Origin: Bacteroides sp. An322
GTDB taxonomy: Bacteria; Bacteroidota; Bacteroidia; Bacteroidales; Bacteroidaceae
Length of the DNA stretch: 64,000 nucleotides
NCBI RefSeq assembly: GCF_002161765.1
Contig: NZ_NFIN01000013.1
Location: 26,708-90,707 of the forward strand
Direction: 5' to 3'
A model generated the notes under the pieces. The model searched no databases. It was not told the DNA's origin and saw only the letters and a program-made list of their open reading frames with translations. The translations under genes and the position numbers were made by a program. Below, in pieces: positions 1-9,488 of the stretch (positions are counted from its first letter, which is position 1; each line of letters opens with the position of its first letter).

Positions 1-197
1 ATAAAGGACGGTTTGAGTATGACCTTAATCCTAATGCACTTGTTGTTAATGACAAGAAAGTTAATGGTCGCTTTGAACTTTACCCAACTAAAAACATTTA
101 CAACTTTATCCTTCTTGACAAAATAGATGGAAAAGCATGGCAGGTTCAATGGTCGTTTGACGAAGAAAATCGTGCCGTTCTTCCTATTAATAAATAA
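1..197 (+). CDS. C-terminal end of an unknown protein (partial)
   Basis: An open frame enters from the left edge (first full codon at position 3) and stops at TAA 195-197, giving about 64 residues. The visible tail is hydrophilic with several aromatic residues (for example GKAWQVQWSFDEENR) and no recognisable motif. It lies 36 bp before the next gene on the same strand, so the two may be co-transcribed. I do not recognise the family, and the N-terminal part lies outside the window. Confidence 0.6.
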   Translation, partial: KGRFEYDLNPNALVVNDKKVNGRFELYPTKNIYNFILLDKIDGKAWQVQWSFDEENRAVLPINK

Positions 198-233
198 AAT
201 GCAATTTGATAATCTTTATATACGATTTAAATT

Positions 234-821
234 ATGAAAAAGGTTTTCTTTTCGCTGTTACTCGCATTTACAATAGTTGCAACAGCATTTGCCCAAGAAG
301 AATCAGAACATCTTACATTCAAAGGTGTACCAATTGATGGCACATTGAATGAGTATGTGGCAAAAATGAAGCAAGCAGGTTTTACTCACATCAGCACACA
401 AGATGGTACTGCAGTTCTGCAAGGTGATTTTGCTGGGTTCAAAGGATGTACGATAGGTGTTGCAACTCTTAAAACGACTAATAAAGTTAATACTATTGGA
501 GTGATATTTCCTGAGCAAGACGATTGGGCTTCACTTGAAAACAACTATAAGCACTTGAAATCTATGCTTACGGAAAAGTATGGGGAGCCTTCTGATTGTG
601 TAGAGACATTTCAAGGATATGGTTCACCTCAAACAGATAGTGAAAAATTGCTTAGACTAAAAATGGATAATTGCACATGGTATACGATTTTTAGTACTTC
701 CAAAGGTGACATTCAATTATCAATAGATAATCAAAGCGTTATGAGTTGCTATGTTCTTCTTCGCTATTTTGATAAGATAAATACAGATGCTGTAAGAAAA
801 CAGGCTATGGATGACCTATAA
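234..821 (+). CDS. Secreted protein of unknown function
   Basis: The 195-residue protein starts with a typical signal peptide (MKKVFFSLLLAFTIVATAFA, probable cut before QEE), so it should be exported to the periplasm or the cell surface. The mature part has regular alternating hydrophobic residues and three cysteines but no catalytic motif that I recognise. Its last 11 bp overlap the start of the helicase gene in another frame, which suggests translational coupling and one transcript with that gene. Similar-looking small secreted proteins are common in Bacteroidales without known function. What is seen is the export signal and the overlap; any role beside a helicase would be a guess. Confidence 0.75.
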   Translation: MKKVFFSLLLAFTIVATAFAQEESEHLTFKGVPIDGTLNEYVAKMKQAGFTHISTQDGTAVLQGDFAGFKGCTIGVATLKTTNKVNTIGVIFPEQDDWASLENNYKHLKSMLTEKYGEPSDCVETFQGYGSPQTDSEKLLRLKMDNCTWYTIFSTSKGDIQLSIDNQSVMSCYVLLRYFDKINTDAVRKQAMDDL

Positions 822-3450
822 TTATCAATTTATGCCGTCATTTCTTGTTTTGATATTAAGTATCGCTACTGTGATAGGTATAATCATAGTGGCGATACGG
901 TTATTGCTAAAAAAGAGGTCAAATGAACTATCAGAGCGAATTGCAACCATTACTCCTTATAAGAATATACAAGAAAGCAGAGAAAAGGAATTAAAGCAAA
1001 GCAATGAAAGTTTTTTCATTGACATTGAAACTGATTTAAGGAATAGTTTTAATGGGCATATAATATCCTCTTCGGAAGAAGAACAATTTACGAAATATTA
1101 TATAGAGTTTTTCCATGAAGTCAATTCCTTGCTGAAAAGTCTTGAAGCATTCCATATAGAACCGTCCGAGACAATCTCAAAATTTACACATGATTTCGGA
1201 AACATCCACTCAATTGTCAAAAGACATAATGAGCAGGTTATCCAAGACACTCTCGATACCCATAAAGACTTTTTCGACCATTGTCTTAAATATCCATTAG
1301 ACAAGCAACAAAGGCGTTCAATCGTGTCTGAAGAAGATAATTGTTTGGTGGTTAGTAGTGCTGGAAGTGGAAAAACATCATCCATTGTAGGAAAGGTTAG
1401 GTATCTGATTGACATTAAACACATCAATCCTCAAAACATTCTTCTTATCAGCTATACAAACAAGGCTGCTGCTGAATTGACGGAGAGGATGAATATTGCA
1501 GGACTAAGAGGGTATACTTTTCATAAACTTGCCATTGACATCATCGGGAAAGCGACAGGACAGAAGCCTTCTATTTGCGATAACACAGACGCACTGTTTG
1601 TGAAAATCTATCATAAGTTATTGGAAGATGAGGATTTCAAAAAGAGCATCGTCGAATACTTTGTTGACTATCAGGCGCAAGAAGCGGATTGGGAACATCG
1701 TAAGAATGAACGCAGACAGCAACTCTCCGAATTGAAAGAAGTACGCTTGAAAGCCCAATTCCCCGACATGAACGGGGAAACTATTTATGTTCGGAGTGAG
1801 CAGGAGCAGAAAATCTGTTTTGTATTATCTTCTTTGGGCGTGAAATTCAGGTATGAAGAGCCTTATGAACATCCATTGGTAGATGAAATGCACTCACAAT
1901 ACAAACCCGATTTTTCCATTTACTTTGAGCAAGATGGCAAAACAAAACGTATTTATTTAGAGCATTTTGGTGTGGACGAACATGGGCTTGTTCCCACATG
2001 GTTTGCAAAAGACAAAGGTATTACTTATGAAGAAGCAAACCAAAAATACAATGACGGAATAACATGGAAAAAAGCAGCCCATGAGAAGTTTGGGACTATA
2101 TTACTGACAACTTCAAGTGCTGATTTCCATTATTCAGATATTCAACATACATTAAAAGCGTCATTGGAAAAAGCAGGTGTTCCTATTCAAGAAAAAACGG
2201 ATGCCGAATTATATGATATGGTTCTTCCTCCAAATAGCAAACAGGAAAAGGCTTTCATTCGACTTGTTGTAACTTTTGTGACATTGATTAAGTCCAGTTG
2301 CAAGTCCATACAAGAGATCTTGAAACAGGCTAAAAATGTTGGAGACGAGCGCAGTACATTTATTATCAAGAGAATATTCCGACCTGTTTATGAACGGTAT
2401 ATTGAAGAACTGAAAAACAGCAATCAGATAGACTTTACCGACGCTATTCTGCAAGCCACGGAAATATGCCGTTCCTCCCATCCTGTGAAGTATGAGTATA
2501 TCATCGTTGATGAGTTCCAAGATATATCAGTTGACCGCTACAATTTCCTTAAAGTACTCCGAGAAGGCAATCCTCCTGCAAAATTGTATTGCGTGGGCGA
2601 TGATTGGCAATCCATATACCGCTTTTCAGGAAGTGACATGGCTCTTTTCAATCAATTCTCAGATTATTTCGGTTCCACAGAAATCAATAGAATCGAGACA
2701 ACATACCGTTTTGGAGAGCCTTTGGTAAACCTGTCATCGCAATTCATCCAGCGGAATAAGGCACAGCTAAAAAAGGATATACACTCATTCGATCCACAAG
2801 CCAAAACCGAATTACAATTCTGCGCTTATGAACGACGTGATTATTGTAACACTATCGGACAATTGGTTGCTTCTATCCCTGCGGATAAATCCATTTTTTT
2901 GTTGGGACGGTATTCATTTGATGACTACTATTTATCATTTCTGTACAAATCAGTGAAAGAGGGCAATCGCTTTTACTACTTCATTGGAGACCGAAAAATT
3001 GAATTCCTAACTGTACACAAATCCAAAGGTCTTGAAGCGGACTATGTGATAATACTTCAATGCAACAAGGACACCTATGGATTTCCTTCAATGGTAAGCG
3101 ATGACCCTGTGCTAAATTATGTCTTGACCAAAAGCGACCAATACCCGTATGGTGAAGAACGTAGGTTGTTTTATGTGGCTATTACCAGAGCGAAAATAAA
3201 GACATATGTACTTTACGACAAACGCTTTCCCTCTGTTTTTGTTGACGAGTTCTTACATCCCGAAAAGGTCACGGAAGAAAGTTATGCCAAGCACCCCAAT
3301 GCCAATAAGAAATGGACACGCAGTGCTGACAAATTCCTAATTACTCTTTACCATGAAGGAAAGAGTATAAAGTATATCGCGGAGAAAATGGGAAGAAGCC
3401 AAACCTCTATCGCTATGCGAATAGGAAAATTAGAAGGTAAGCAAAAATAA
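811..3450 (+). CDS. UvrD/HelD-like superfamily 1 helicase with N-terminal membrane segment and nuclease-like insert
   Basis: An 879-residue protein with the superfamily 1A helicase motifs in order: Walker A AGSGKTS (about residue 184), a DEFQD motif II (about 566), VGDDWQSIYRFSGSD (motif III), TVHKSKGLEADYV (motif V) and FYVAITRAK (motif VI, about 790). It should therefore be an ATP-driven 3'-5' DNA translocase. Residues 6-28 form a hydrophobic segment that could anchor it to the membrane. Between the helicase blocks lies an insert containing PDFSIYF (about 366) and IYLEHFG (about 382), resembling a PD-(D/E)XK nuclease core. The last 40 residues (KWTRSADKFL... KYIAEKMGRSQTSI) look like a Myb/HTH-type DNA-binding tail. 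DNA helicase IV is the closest named family I can suggest. The gene overlaps the upstream secreted-protein gene by 11 bp. An alternative ATG lies at 832. Confidence 0.85.
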   Translation: MTYNYQFMPSFLVLILSIATVIGIIIVAIRLLLKKRSNELSERIATITPYKNIQESREKELKQSNESFFIDIETDLRNSFNGHIISSSEEEQFTKYYIEFFHEVNSLLKSLEAFHIEPSETISKFTHDFGNIHSIVKRHNEQVIQDTLDTHKDFFDHCLKYPLDKQQRRSIVSEEDNCLVVSSAGSGKTSSIVGKVRYLIDIKHINPQNILLISYTNKAAAELTERMNIAGLRGYTFHKLAIDIIGKATGQKPSICDNTDALFVKIYHKLLEDEDFKKSIVEYFVDYQAQEADWEHRKNERRQQLSELKEVRLKAQFPDMNGETIYVRSEQEQKICFVLSSLGVKFRYEEPYEHPLVDEMHSQYKPDFSIYFEQDGKTKRIYLEHFGVDEHGLVPTWFAKDKGITYEEANQKYNDGITWKKAAHEKFGTILLTTSSADFHYSDIQHTLKASLEKAGVPIQEKTDAELYDMVLPPNSKQEKAFIRLVVTFVTLIKSSCKSIQEILKQAKNVGDERSTFIIKRIFRPVYERYIEELKNSNQIDFTDAILQATEICRSSHPVKYEYIIVDEFQDISVDRYNFLKVLREGNPPAKLYCVGDDWQSIYRFSGSDMALFNQFSDYFGSTEINRIETTYRFGEPLVNLSSQFIQRNKAQLKKDIHSFDPQAKTELQFCAYERRDYCNTIGQLVASIPADKSIFLLGRYSFDDYYLSFLYKSVKEGNRFYYFIGDRKIEFLTVHKSKGLEADYVIILQCNKDTYGFPSMVSDDPVLNYVLTKSDQYPYGEERRLFYVAITRAKIKTYVLYDKRFPSVFVDEFLHPEKVTEESYAKHPNANKKWTRSADKFLITLYHEGKSIKYIAEKMGRSQTSIAMRIGKLEGKQK

Positions 3451-3704
3451 AAAACGCTCATTCCGCCTTTCATTCGATAAATTGTACTACCTTTGGATAA
3501 CAAGGGGTGTTTGACAGAAAGAAACGCAGCGTATATCGCAGAATTTGTGACCGTTGCCAAATCATTACTTGTCTTTTGAGAAGTGCTCATAAGTAGCTTA
3601 TTTCTAATTTATTCCTATTTTAATATCCAAATTTTCAGGAAAAATGTTTGTTCATTCCGCAAAAAGTAACGTCCTTTGCAGGCGATAACTAAAAAAGAAA
3701 GATT

Positions 3705-4718
3705 ATGGCAGACAATTATATTGAGAAGCAATTCGAGTCATATCAGGCACGGAAGGCTGCTTGGGAGAAAGAGAGCAAATATAAACGGAAAAAAGCGGTT
3801 CACCAAACATCGGGAAGCTCTGCTAATCATCCATGTGAACGGCTTTTTCATAATCATGGGAAGAAAATTGTGGCTGTGCATGACCTTTCGGGCGTAGGGC
3901 GTGTTTCGCTTATGGCGGTAATTCCGATTCTTACTTCCATGGGATTTCAGGTATGTCCGCTTCCTACGGCTATCCTTTCCAATCATACCCAGTATCCGGT
4001 TTATTCTTTTCTTGATTTGACCGATGAAATGAAAAGCATCATAGAGAAATGGGAACAATTGGATATCCGTTTTGATGCATTTTATTCGGGCTATTTGGGT
4101 TCGCCCCGACAAGCGCAGATTGTAGAAGACTTTATCCAAAAGTTCCGGCGTCCGACAGATTTGGTGGTAGTTGATCCGGTTATGGGGGATAACGGAAGTT
4201 TGTATAAGGGGATATCTGAAGAAATGGTGACCGAGATGAAAAAGCTGATTTGTCTGGCAGATATCATTACTCCGAATATGACGGAATTGTTTCGTTTGCT
4301 TGACCTTCCTTTTCAAGAAAACATTAGTGATGCAGATTTGAAAGCAGCTTTAAAAGCATTGTCCGATAAAGGTCCGAGTATTGTTATTGTGACCAGTGTG
4401 CCTGTGAAAGATGATCCGCATTCTACTTCTGTGTATGCTTATAACCGTTTCGGAGGACGTTATTGGAAAGTGACCTGCCCTTATCTTCCTGCCCATTATC
4501 CCGGAACAGGTGATACGTTTACCAGTGTCATTACCGGTTCGTTGATGCAAGGAGATAGTTTGCCCATTGCGCTTGACCGTGCCACCCAATTTATCCTTCA
4601 AGGTATCCGTGCGACATTCGGTTATGAATATAATAATTTGGAAGGCATTATGCTGGAGAAAGTGCTTCACAATCTTGATATGCCTATTCAAGTAAGCAGT
4701 TACGAATTGGTGGAATAG
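3705..4718 (+). CDS. pdxK: Pyridoxal/pyridoxamine kinase with N-terminal extension
   Basis: The 337-residue product contains a PfkB/ribokinase-fold vitamin B6 kinase. From about residue 52 it reads KIVAVHDLSGVGRVSLM, then LPTAILSNHTQYP, VDPVMGDNGSLY (Mg-ATP region), DIITPNMTEL and PGTGDTFTS with the catalytic Asp. It should phosphorylate pyridoxal or pyridoxamine with ATP in B6 salvage. The family usually begins at the VHDLSG block, so about 50 residues are extra: a charged MADNYIEKQFES segment rich in Lys and Glu. No in-frame ATG lies between the extension and the kinase core, and AAAGAAAG sits just before the chosen ATG, so the extension is probably translated. The gene converges on mutB across a strong shared hairpin terminator. 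Confidence 0.85.
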   Translation: MADNYIEKQFESYQARKAAWEKESKYKRKKAVHQTSGSSANHPCERLFHNHGKKIVAVHDLSGVGRVSLMAVIPILTSMGFQVCPLPTAILSNHTQYPVYSFLDLTDEMKSIIEKWEQLDIRFDAFYSGYLGSPRQAQIVEDFIQKFRRPTDLVVVDPVMGDNGSLYKGISEEMVTEMKKLICLADIITPNMTELFRLLDLPFQENISDADLKAALKALSDKGPSIVIVTSVPVKDDPHSTSVYAYNRFGGRYWKVTCPYLPAHYPGTGDTFTSVITGSLMQGDSLPIALDRATQFILQGIRATFGYEYNNLEGIMLEKVLHNLDMPIQVSSYELVE

Positions 4719-4726
4719 TATGGGGG

Positions 4727-4778
4727 AATGAGGGTGTCTCAAAATGAAATTTAGCTTTCATTTTGAGACACCCTCATT
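4727..4778. terminator. Bidirectional hairpin terminator between pdxK and mutB
   Basis: Two 23-nt arms (4727-4749 and 4756-4778) are perfectly complementary around a 6-nt loop, with an A-rich/T-rich base suitable for termination in both directions. It lies between two convergent genes. The arm core GGTGTCTCAAAATGAAA resembles the arms of the hairpins at 45040-45191 and 45962-46007, so it belongs to a dispersed TGTCTCAAAA family. Confidence 0.85.
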
Positions 4779-4781
4779 TAC

Positions 4782-6935
4782 TTACTCTTCTTCCGATTCC
4801 AGCAATAATTCCATGATTTGGCATGCTGATTTAGCAACCGAAGTACCCGGTCCGAAGATTGCCATGACGCCTGCTTGATAGAGGAAATCATAGTCTTGCG
4901 GGGGGATGACTCCTCCGGCAAATACGAGGATGTCTTCACGTCCCAGGCGTTTCAGTTCGGCGATGATTTGCGGAATAAGCGTTTTGTGTCCTGCTGCAAG
5001 CGATGATACACCTACGGCGTGTACATCGTTTTCTACGGCTTCGCGTGCCGCTTCTTCGGGGGTTTGGAACAAAGGTCCCATATCCACATCAAATCCGCAA
5101 TCGGCAAAGCCGGTCGCTACTACTTTCGCACCACGGTCGTGTCCGTCTTGTCCCATCTTGGCTATCATGACACGCGGGCGTCTTCCTTCTTTCTTTGCAA
5201 ACTCTTCGGTCAGTCCGCACGCCCGTGCGAAATCTGCATCCTTTTTACTTTCTGATGAATACACGCCTGAAATAGTTCTGATTACTGCTTTATATCTTCC
5301 TACAATCTTTTCGCACGCATCGGATATTTCACCTAATGTGGCACGCACACGGGCTGCTTCTACAGCCAGTTCCAACAAGTTGCCTTTTCCGGTGCGGACG
5401 CATTCGGTAATAGCTTCCAATGCCTTGTCTACTTCCGCTTGGTTGCGTCCTTCGCGCAGACGGCGTAAGTTCTCTATCTGTTCTTGACGCACGGCGGTGT
5501 TGTCCACTTCTAAGATGTCGATAGGGTCTTCTTTCTCCAACCGGTATTTATTCGTACCCACAATGGTTTGTTCGCCTGAGTCGATACGTGCCTGAGTACG
5601 TGCGGCTGCTTCTTCGATACGCATCTTGGGAATGCCGGTCTCAATCGCTTTTGCCATACCGCCTAATTTCTCGATTTCTTGGATATGTTCCCAAGCACGG
5701 TGTGCCAGTTCGTTGGTAAGCGATTCTACGTAATAAGAACCTGCCCACGGGTCTATTCCACGGCAAATCTGGGTTTCTTCTTGGATATAGATTTGCGTAT
5801 TGCGTGCGATACGTGCCGAGAAGTCGGTAGGCAAGGCAATAGCTTCATCCAGTGCATTGGTGTGGAGCGATTGGGTATGTCCAAGTGCAGCAGCCATAGC
5901 TTCGATGCAAGTACGTCCTACATTATTGAACGGGTCTTGTTCGGTGAGCGACCAACCCGAAGTTTGCGAGTGGGTACGCAAGGCAAGTGATTTAGGATTC
6001 TTCGGATTGAATTGTTTTACAATCTTCGCCCACAACATACGTGCGGCACGCATCTTAGCTATTTCCATGAAGTGGTTCATGCCGATAGCCCAGAAGAAGG
6101 AGAGGCGGGGAGCGAAAGCGTCAATGTCGATTCCTGCAGTGATACCTGCACGAAGGTATTCCAATCCGTCGGCAAGCGTATATGCCAATTCAATATCAGC
6201 TGTAGCTCCGGCTTCCTGCATGTGATAACCCGAAATGGATATGGAGTTGAACTTCGGCATCTTTTGTGAAGTGTATTCGAAGATGTCGGAAATGATTTTC
6301 ATCGAGAATGCGGGCGGATAAATATACGTGTTGCGCACCATGAATTCCTTCAGGATATCGTTCTGAATGGTACCAGCCATTTCCTCTAATTTAGCTCCTT
6401 GTTCCAGCCCTGCATTGATGTAGAATGCCATAATGGGCAATACGGCACCGTTCATGGTCATGGAAACGGACATTTTATTTAAAGGAATGCCGTCGAACAA
6501 TACTTTCATGTTTTCGAGCGAACAAATAGATACACCGGCTTTACCTACATCGCCTACTACGCGCGGATGGTCGGGGTCATAACCACGGTGTGTGGGGAGG
6601 TCGAAAGCAACGGAAAGGCCTTTTTGTCCCGATGCCAAATTGCGCCGGTAGAAGGCGTTTGATTCTTCTGCGGTAGAGAATCCGGCATATTGGCGGATAG
6701 TCCACGGGCGGAAGGCATACATCATCGAGTAGGGACCATGCAGGTAAGGGGGAATACCTGCGGCATAGTTGAGGTGTTCCATTCCTTCGAGGTCTTCTTT
6801 GGTGTATACGGGTTTTACTTGTATTTGTTCGGGTGTTTTCCAATTGGCAGTAATGCCATTGGCTTTTTGCCATTCCATTCCGTTTTGCGGATGGAATCCG
6901 GCAGATATGTCTATGTTTCTAAAATTCGGTTTCAT
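4782..6935 (-). CDS. mutB: Methylmalonyl-CoA mutase, large catalytic subunit
   Basis: A 717-residue protein that interconverts succinyl-CoA and methylmalonyl-CoA with adenosylcobalamin, a step in propionate formation by gut Bacteroidales. The N-terminal TIM-barrel carries [19 protein letters not shown] and [16 protein letters not shown]. The C-terminal B12-binding domain has the DGHDRG (DxHxxG) motif that supplies the cobalt-ligating His, followed by GVSSLAAGH and the FGPGT segment near the end. The length matches the catalytic subunit of the heterodimeric enzyme. The partner mutA lies upstream on the same strand, but 524 bp separate them because a repeat-bounded gene sits between. Transcription probably starts before mutA; whether it reads through the insert is unknown. 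Confidence 0.97.
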   Translation of the reverse strand: MKPNFRNIDISAGFHPQNGMEWQKANGITANWKTPEQIQVKPVYTKEDLEGMEHLNYAAGIPPYLHGPYSMMYAFRPWTIRQYAGFSTAEESNAFYRRNLASGQKGLSVAFDLPTHRGYDPDHPRVVGDVGKAGVSICSLENMKVLFDGIPLNKMSVSMTMNGAVLPIMAFYINAGLEQGAKLEEMAGTIQNDILKEFMVRNTYIYPPAFSMKIISDIFEYTSQKMPKFNSISISGYHMQEAGATADIELAYTLADGLEYLRAGITAGIDIDAFAPRLSFFWAIGMNHFMEIAKMRAARMLWAKIVKQFNPKNPKSLALRTHSQTSGWSLTEQDPFNNVGRTCIEAMAAALGHTQSLHTNALDEAIALPTDFSARIARNTQIYIQEETQICRGIDPWAGSYYVESLTNELAHRAWEHIQEIEKLGGMAKAIETGIPKMRIEEAAARTQARIDSGEQTIVGTNKYRLEKEDPIDILEVDNTAVRQEQIENLRRLREGRNQAEVDKALEAITECVRTGKGNLLELAVEAARVRATLGEISDACEKIVGRYKAVIRTISGVYSSESKKDADFARACGLTEEFAKKEGRRPRVMIAKMGQDGHDRGAKVVATGFADCGFDVDMGPLFQTPEEAAREAVENDVHAVGVSSLAAGHKTLIPQIIAELKRLGREDILVFAGGVIPPQDYDFLYQAGVMAIFGPGTSVAKSACQIMELLLESEEE

Positions 6936-6954
6936 AGTTTGTATGTATCATTTA

Positions 6955-7462
6955 AACGCAGAGACGCAAAAACGCAGAGTTTATCTTTTTTGAGTGAGCA
7001 AAGTTTACAGAGTATCAAAGTCCGTTTACTTTGCGTTTGATTCCTTTTGTAAGATAAGCTACATTGAAGTTTATTAGTAGACCTAATTTCTTTTTTGTAA
7101 GTTTTAAATAAGTCACTAATTGCACTTCGTGAATGTCTTTTAATTCCTCTACCGCCTTTAATTCTACGATAACTTTGTCTTCTACCAAAAGATCCAAACG
7201 GAACTCTTTATCAAGTTTTTCTCCTTTATAATAAAGTGGAATGGATACTTGGTTTTCAACATGCAATCCTCTATTTCGTAATTCTTGAATAAGACAGGCT
7301 TCATAGACACATTCCAATAAACCGGGACCCAGTTCTTTGTGAACTTCAATGGCTGCACCTATGATTTCCCGACTTAAGAAATTATGTATGTCATATTTAC
7401 TCTCCATGTCTTTGAAAAACTCTAAAAAAGAATCTCGGCGTTTTTGCGCCTTTGCGTTTTTA
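6955..7462. mobile_element. Repeat-bounded cassette carrying a GxxExxY gene, inserted between mutA and mutB
   Basis: The left repeat (6955-6982) has the core ACGCAGAGACGCAAAAACGC. The right repeat (7434-7462) is its inverted partner, with 21 of 24 aligned bases matching. Between them lies a single gene, 7015-7407. The outer end of the right repeat coincides with the mutA stop codon (7460-7462) and the left repeat begins about 20 bp before the mutB start. The same repeat sequence forms gene-less hairpins at 11231, 11958, 14176 and 15362. I infer a small mobile or formerly mobile cassette; no target duplication was identified. Confidence 0.6.
7015..7407 (-). CDS. GxxExxY-family protein (PD-(D/E)XK nuclease-like)
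   Basis: A 130-residue protein with the family signature GLLECVY inside IGAAIEVHKELGPGLLEC, then YYKGEKLDKEFRLDLLVE and VIVELKAVEEL. The spaced Asp (RLD) and E-L-K fit a PD-(D/E)XK nuclease core, as proposed for the family known as GxxExxY or PDDEXK_3; substrate and role are not established. The gene is bounded by inverted ACGCAGAGACGC-type repeats and stands alone between the two mutase genes, which are usually close neighbours. The start ATG at 7407 fits the usual N-terminus. An adjacent nuclease-like protein and repeat pair recalls the transposase-repeat pairing seen in REP systems, but that parallel is inference. Confidence 0.88.
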   Translation of the reverse strand: MESKYDIHNFLSREIIGAAIEVHKELGPGLLECVYEACLIQELRNRGLHVENQVSIPLYYKGEKLDKEFRLDLLVEDKVIVELKAVEELKDIHEVQLVTYLKLTKKKLGLLINFNVAYLTKGIKRKVNGL

Positions 7463-9331
7463 TTTAACTAATAATTGTTTGTTGAACTCACGTAAGGTTT
7501 CCAGTACGTTGCAACGGACGTGGATGAAGTTTTCTATGCCTGCGGCTTTCAGTTCCTCCATACATGCCGGAGCACCTGCAACGATGAACATCGCCCTGCC
7601 CGCCAAGGCTTGATAAGCCGGAATGGCGTATTGTGCATATTCATCATCGCTGGAACAGAGAACTACGATATCTGCCTGAGCTTTCAATGCCGCTTCGATA
7701 CCTTCTTCTACTGATGCAAAACCCAAATTGTCGATAACCTCGTATCCGGCACATGCCAAGAAGTTGCATGAGAACTGGGCGCGGGCTTGGCGCATGGCAA
7801 GGTTTCCAATGGTCAGCATAAAAGCTTTCGGACGTTTGCCCGAATGTTCCGTTTCGAGGCGTAACGCTTCAAATTCGCTTGCCGCACGGGCGGTATCCAG
7901 TTTGGCGAAAGACGCTTCTTCATCGTGGTGATGTTCTTTTCCTCCGCATCCGCATACATGTTCCAATGGAGCTTTGCCGCCTGCCAGTTCGGTAAAATTC
8001 GGGTATTGGTTGGTTCCCAGCAAGATTTCCTTGCGGCGCGATACGGCTTCATGGCGTGCCTTGTTGCTTTGGTTTATAGCGTTCTGCACACTTTCTCCCA
8101 ATACGGCTTTTACCATACCGCCTTCGTCTTCTGTTTTCAGGAAAAGATTCCATGCTTCTTTAGCGATCGATACGGTAAGATTTTCGATGTAATACGAACC
8201 TCCGGCAGGGTCTACGATGCGGTTGAAATGAGATTCTTCTTTCAATAATAATTGTTGGTTCCGTGCCAGACGTTCCGAAAATTCATTGGGCGTTTCGTAT
8301 ACCGAGTCAAAAGGAGTGACGGTCATAGAGTCTACTCCGGCAATAGCGGCACTCATGGCTTCGGTTTGTGAACGGAGCAGGTTCACGTATGAATCGAATA
8401 AAGTCAGATTAAAGGAAGAAGTGGTGGCATGTACATTCATCTGGCATGCGCTGTCTTCTTTCGGCTGGTAAGCTTTTACGATATCTGCCCAAAGCATACG
8501 TGCCGCACGGAATTTGGCTATCTCCATAAAATAATTGGAACTGATGCCGAAATTGAATTTGATTTTACGGGCGGCAAGGTCAACGGGAACACCTGCATCG
8601 ATGAGCCGGTTCAGATATTCGTTTCCCCAAGCCAAGGCATATCCTAATTCTTGATAAATATAGGCTCCCGAATTGTTTAACCGGAGCGCGTCGACACCGA
8701 TGCAACGGAAGTGAGGCCATTCAGCCAATGCGTTTACCACTTCCGAGGCTAAACCGATGATAGGGCTTACGTCCTTGCCCTTTTGGAGCATTTTGCTGAT
8801 AGGGTCGAAATTGACAGAGCCGTATATATTCTTCGGGTCATATCCTTTTTCCTTGAAATATGCAGCCAGTAATTGAGCCAGTTCTACCGTATGCCGTTGG
8901 CATGTGGTGAAATTCAGTTCGATGCAATCGCAATGGATGTCTTTCAATAATGTATCGAGAAGTTCGCGGCTGACATCTTTCCCTTTCAGGTGGAAGCCTA
9001 AAGAGTCTATTCCTTTATTGAGAAGGTCTAATGCTTTGCGGTTGGCTTCTTCTGGATTTTCCACTCGAATGTTTTGGCGGATGTACCAAGTATTGTCATT
9101 CTTTTTATTTCCTCTTACATAAGGGAACTCTCCGGGAAGAGCATCGAGGGTTTTCAGGCCTTCTATGTCTTCTTGGCGGTAGAACGGTTTTACTTTGAAA
9201 CCTTCGTTGGTTTTCCATACCAATTTCTTTTCATAATCGGCTCCTTTCAAGTCGGTTTGGATTTTGTCCATCCATTCCTGAGTCGAGACTTCAGGAAAAT
9301 CAGAAAAGAGTTTTTCTTTTTTATCTGCCAT
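7460..9331 (-). CDS. mutA: Methylmalonyl-CoA mutase, small subunit
   Basis: A 623-residue partner of MutB with the same barrel layout (PFYRQEDIEGL, FPYVRGNKKNDNTWYIRQ) and a C-terminal Rossmann-like domain that lacks the DxHxxG cobalt-ligating motif, as expected for the non-catalytic subunit. An odd stretch, VCGCGGKEHHHDEEAS (about residue 475), combines three close-set residues Cys-Gly-Cys with four acidic and three His residues in the linker before the B12-like domain; it looks like a possible metal-binding patch or flexible linker. The gene is first in the mutA-mutB unit and has a good Bacteroidales promoter upstream (9397-9430). Its stop codon lies inside the right repeat of the GxxExxY cassette. 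Confidence 0.95.
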   Translation of the reverse strand: MADKKEKLFSDFPEVSTQEWMDKIQTDLKGADYEKKLVWKTNEGFKVKPFYRQEDIEGLKTLDALPGEFPYVRGNKKNDNTWYIRQNIRVENPEEANRKALDLLNKGIDSLGFHLKGKDVSRELLDTLLKDIHCDCIELNFTTCQRHTVELAQLLAAYFKEKGYDPKNIYGSVNFDPISKMLQKGKDVSPIIGLASEVVNALAEWPHFRCIGVDALRLNNSGAYIYQELGYALAWGNEYLNRLIDAGVPVDLAARKIKFNFGISSNYFMEIAKFRAARMLWADIVKAYQPKEDSACQMNVHATTSSFNLTLFDSYVNLLRSQTEAMSAAIAGVDSMTVTPFDSVYETPNEFSERLARNQQLLLKEESHFNRIVDPAGGSYYIENLTVSIAKEAWNLFLKTEDEGGMVKAVLGESVQNAINQSNKARHEAVSRRKEILLGTNQYPNFTELAGGKAPLEHVCGCGGKEHHHDEEASFAKLDTARAASEFEALRLETEHSGKRPKAFMLTIGNLAMRQARAQFSCNFLACAGYEVIDNLGFASVEEGIEAALKAQADIVVLCSSDDEYAQYAIPAYQALAGRAMFIVAGAPACMEELKAAGIENFIHVRCNVLETLREFNKQLLVK

Positions 9332-9396
9332 ACTTTGTGTTTTTAATGATTACGATTCAAGTTCATTTGCATGCCGGTTGGAAGTGCATGCAGTGG

Positions 9397-9430
9397 CAAA
9401 TATACAAATAAATTGCACATAACAGGCAAA
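9397..9430 (-). promoter_or_regulatory. Promoter of mutA
   Basis: Read on the minus strand there is TTTG (9430-9427), 22 bases, then TATATTTG (9404-9397). This matches the Bacteroidales -33/-7 pattern and lies about 65 bp before the mutA start. Confidence 0.65.
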
Positions 9431-9488
9431 AGTGTGATGTTTTTGTGGCTTTTATCTTACTGGCTTCGTATTTTTTGGTTGGAAAAGT

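Noticed and set aside
3451..3704. A minus-strand 80-residue open frame (3348-3590) and a TACCTTTG box at 3488.
   Set aside because: The frame overlaps the helicase end and has no start signal or recognisable domain; the box has no gene properly placed behind it. Possibly decayed DNA.
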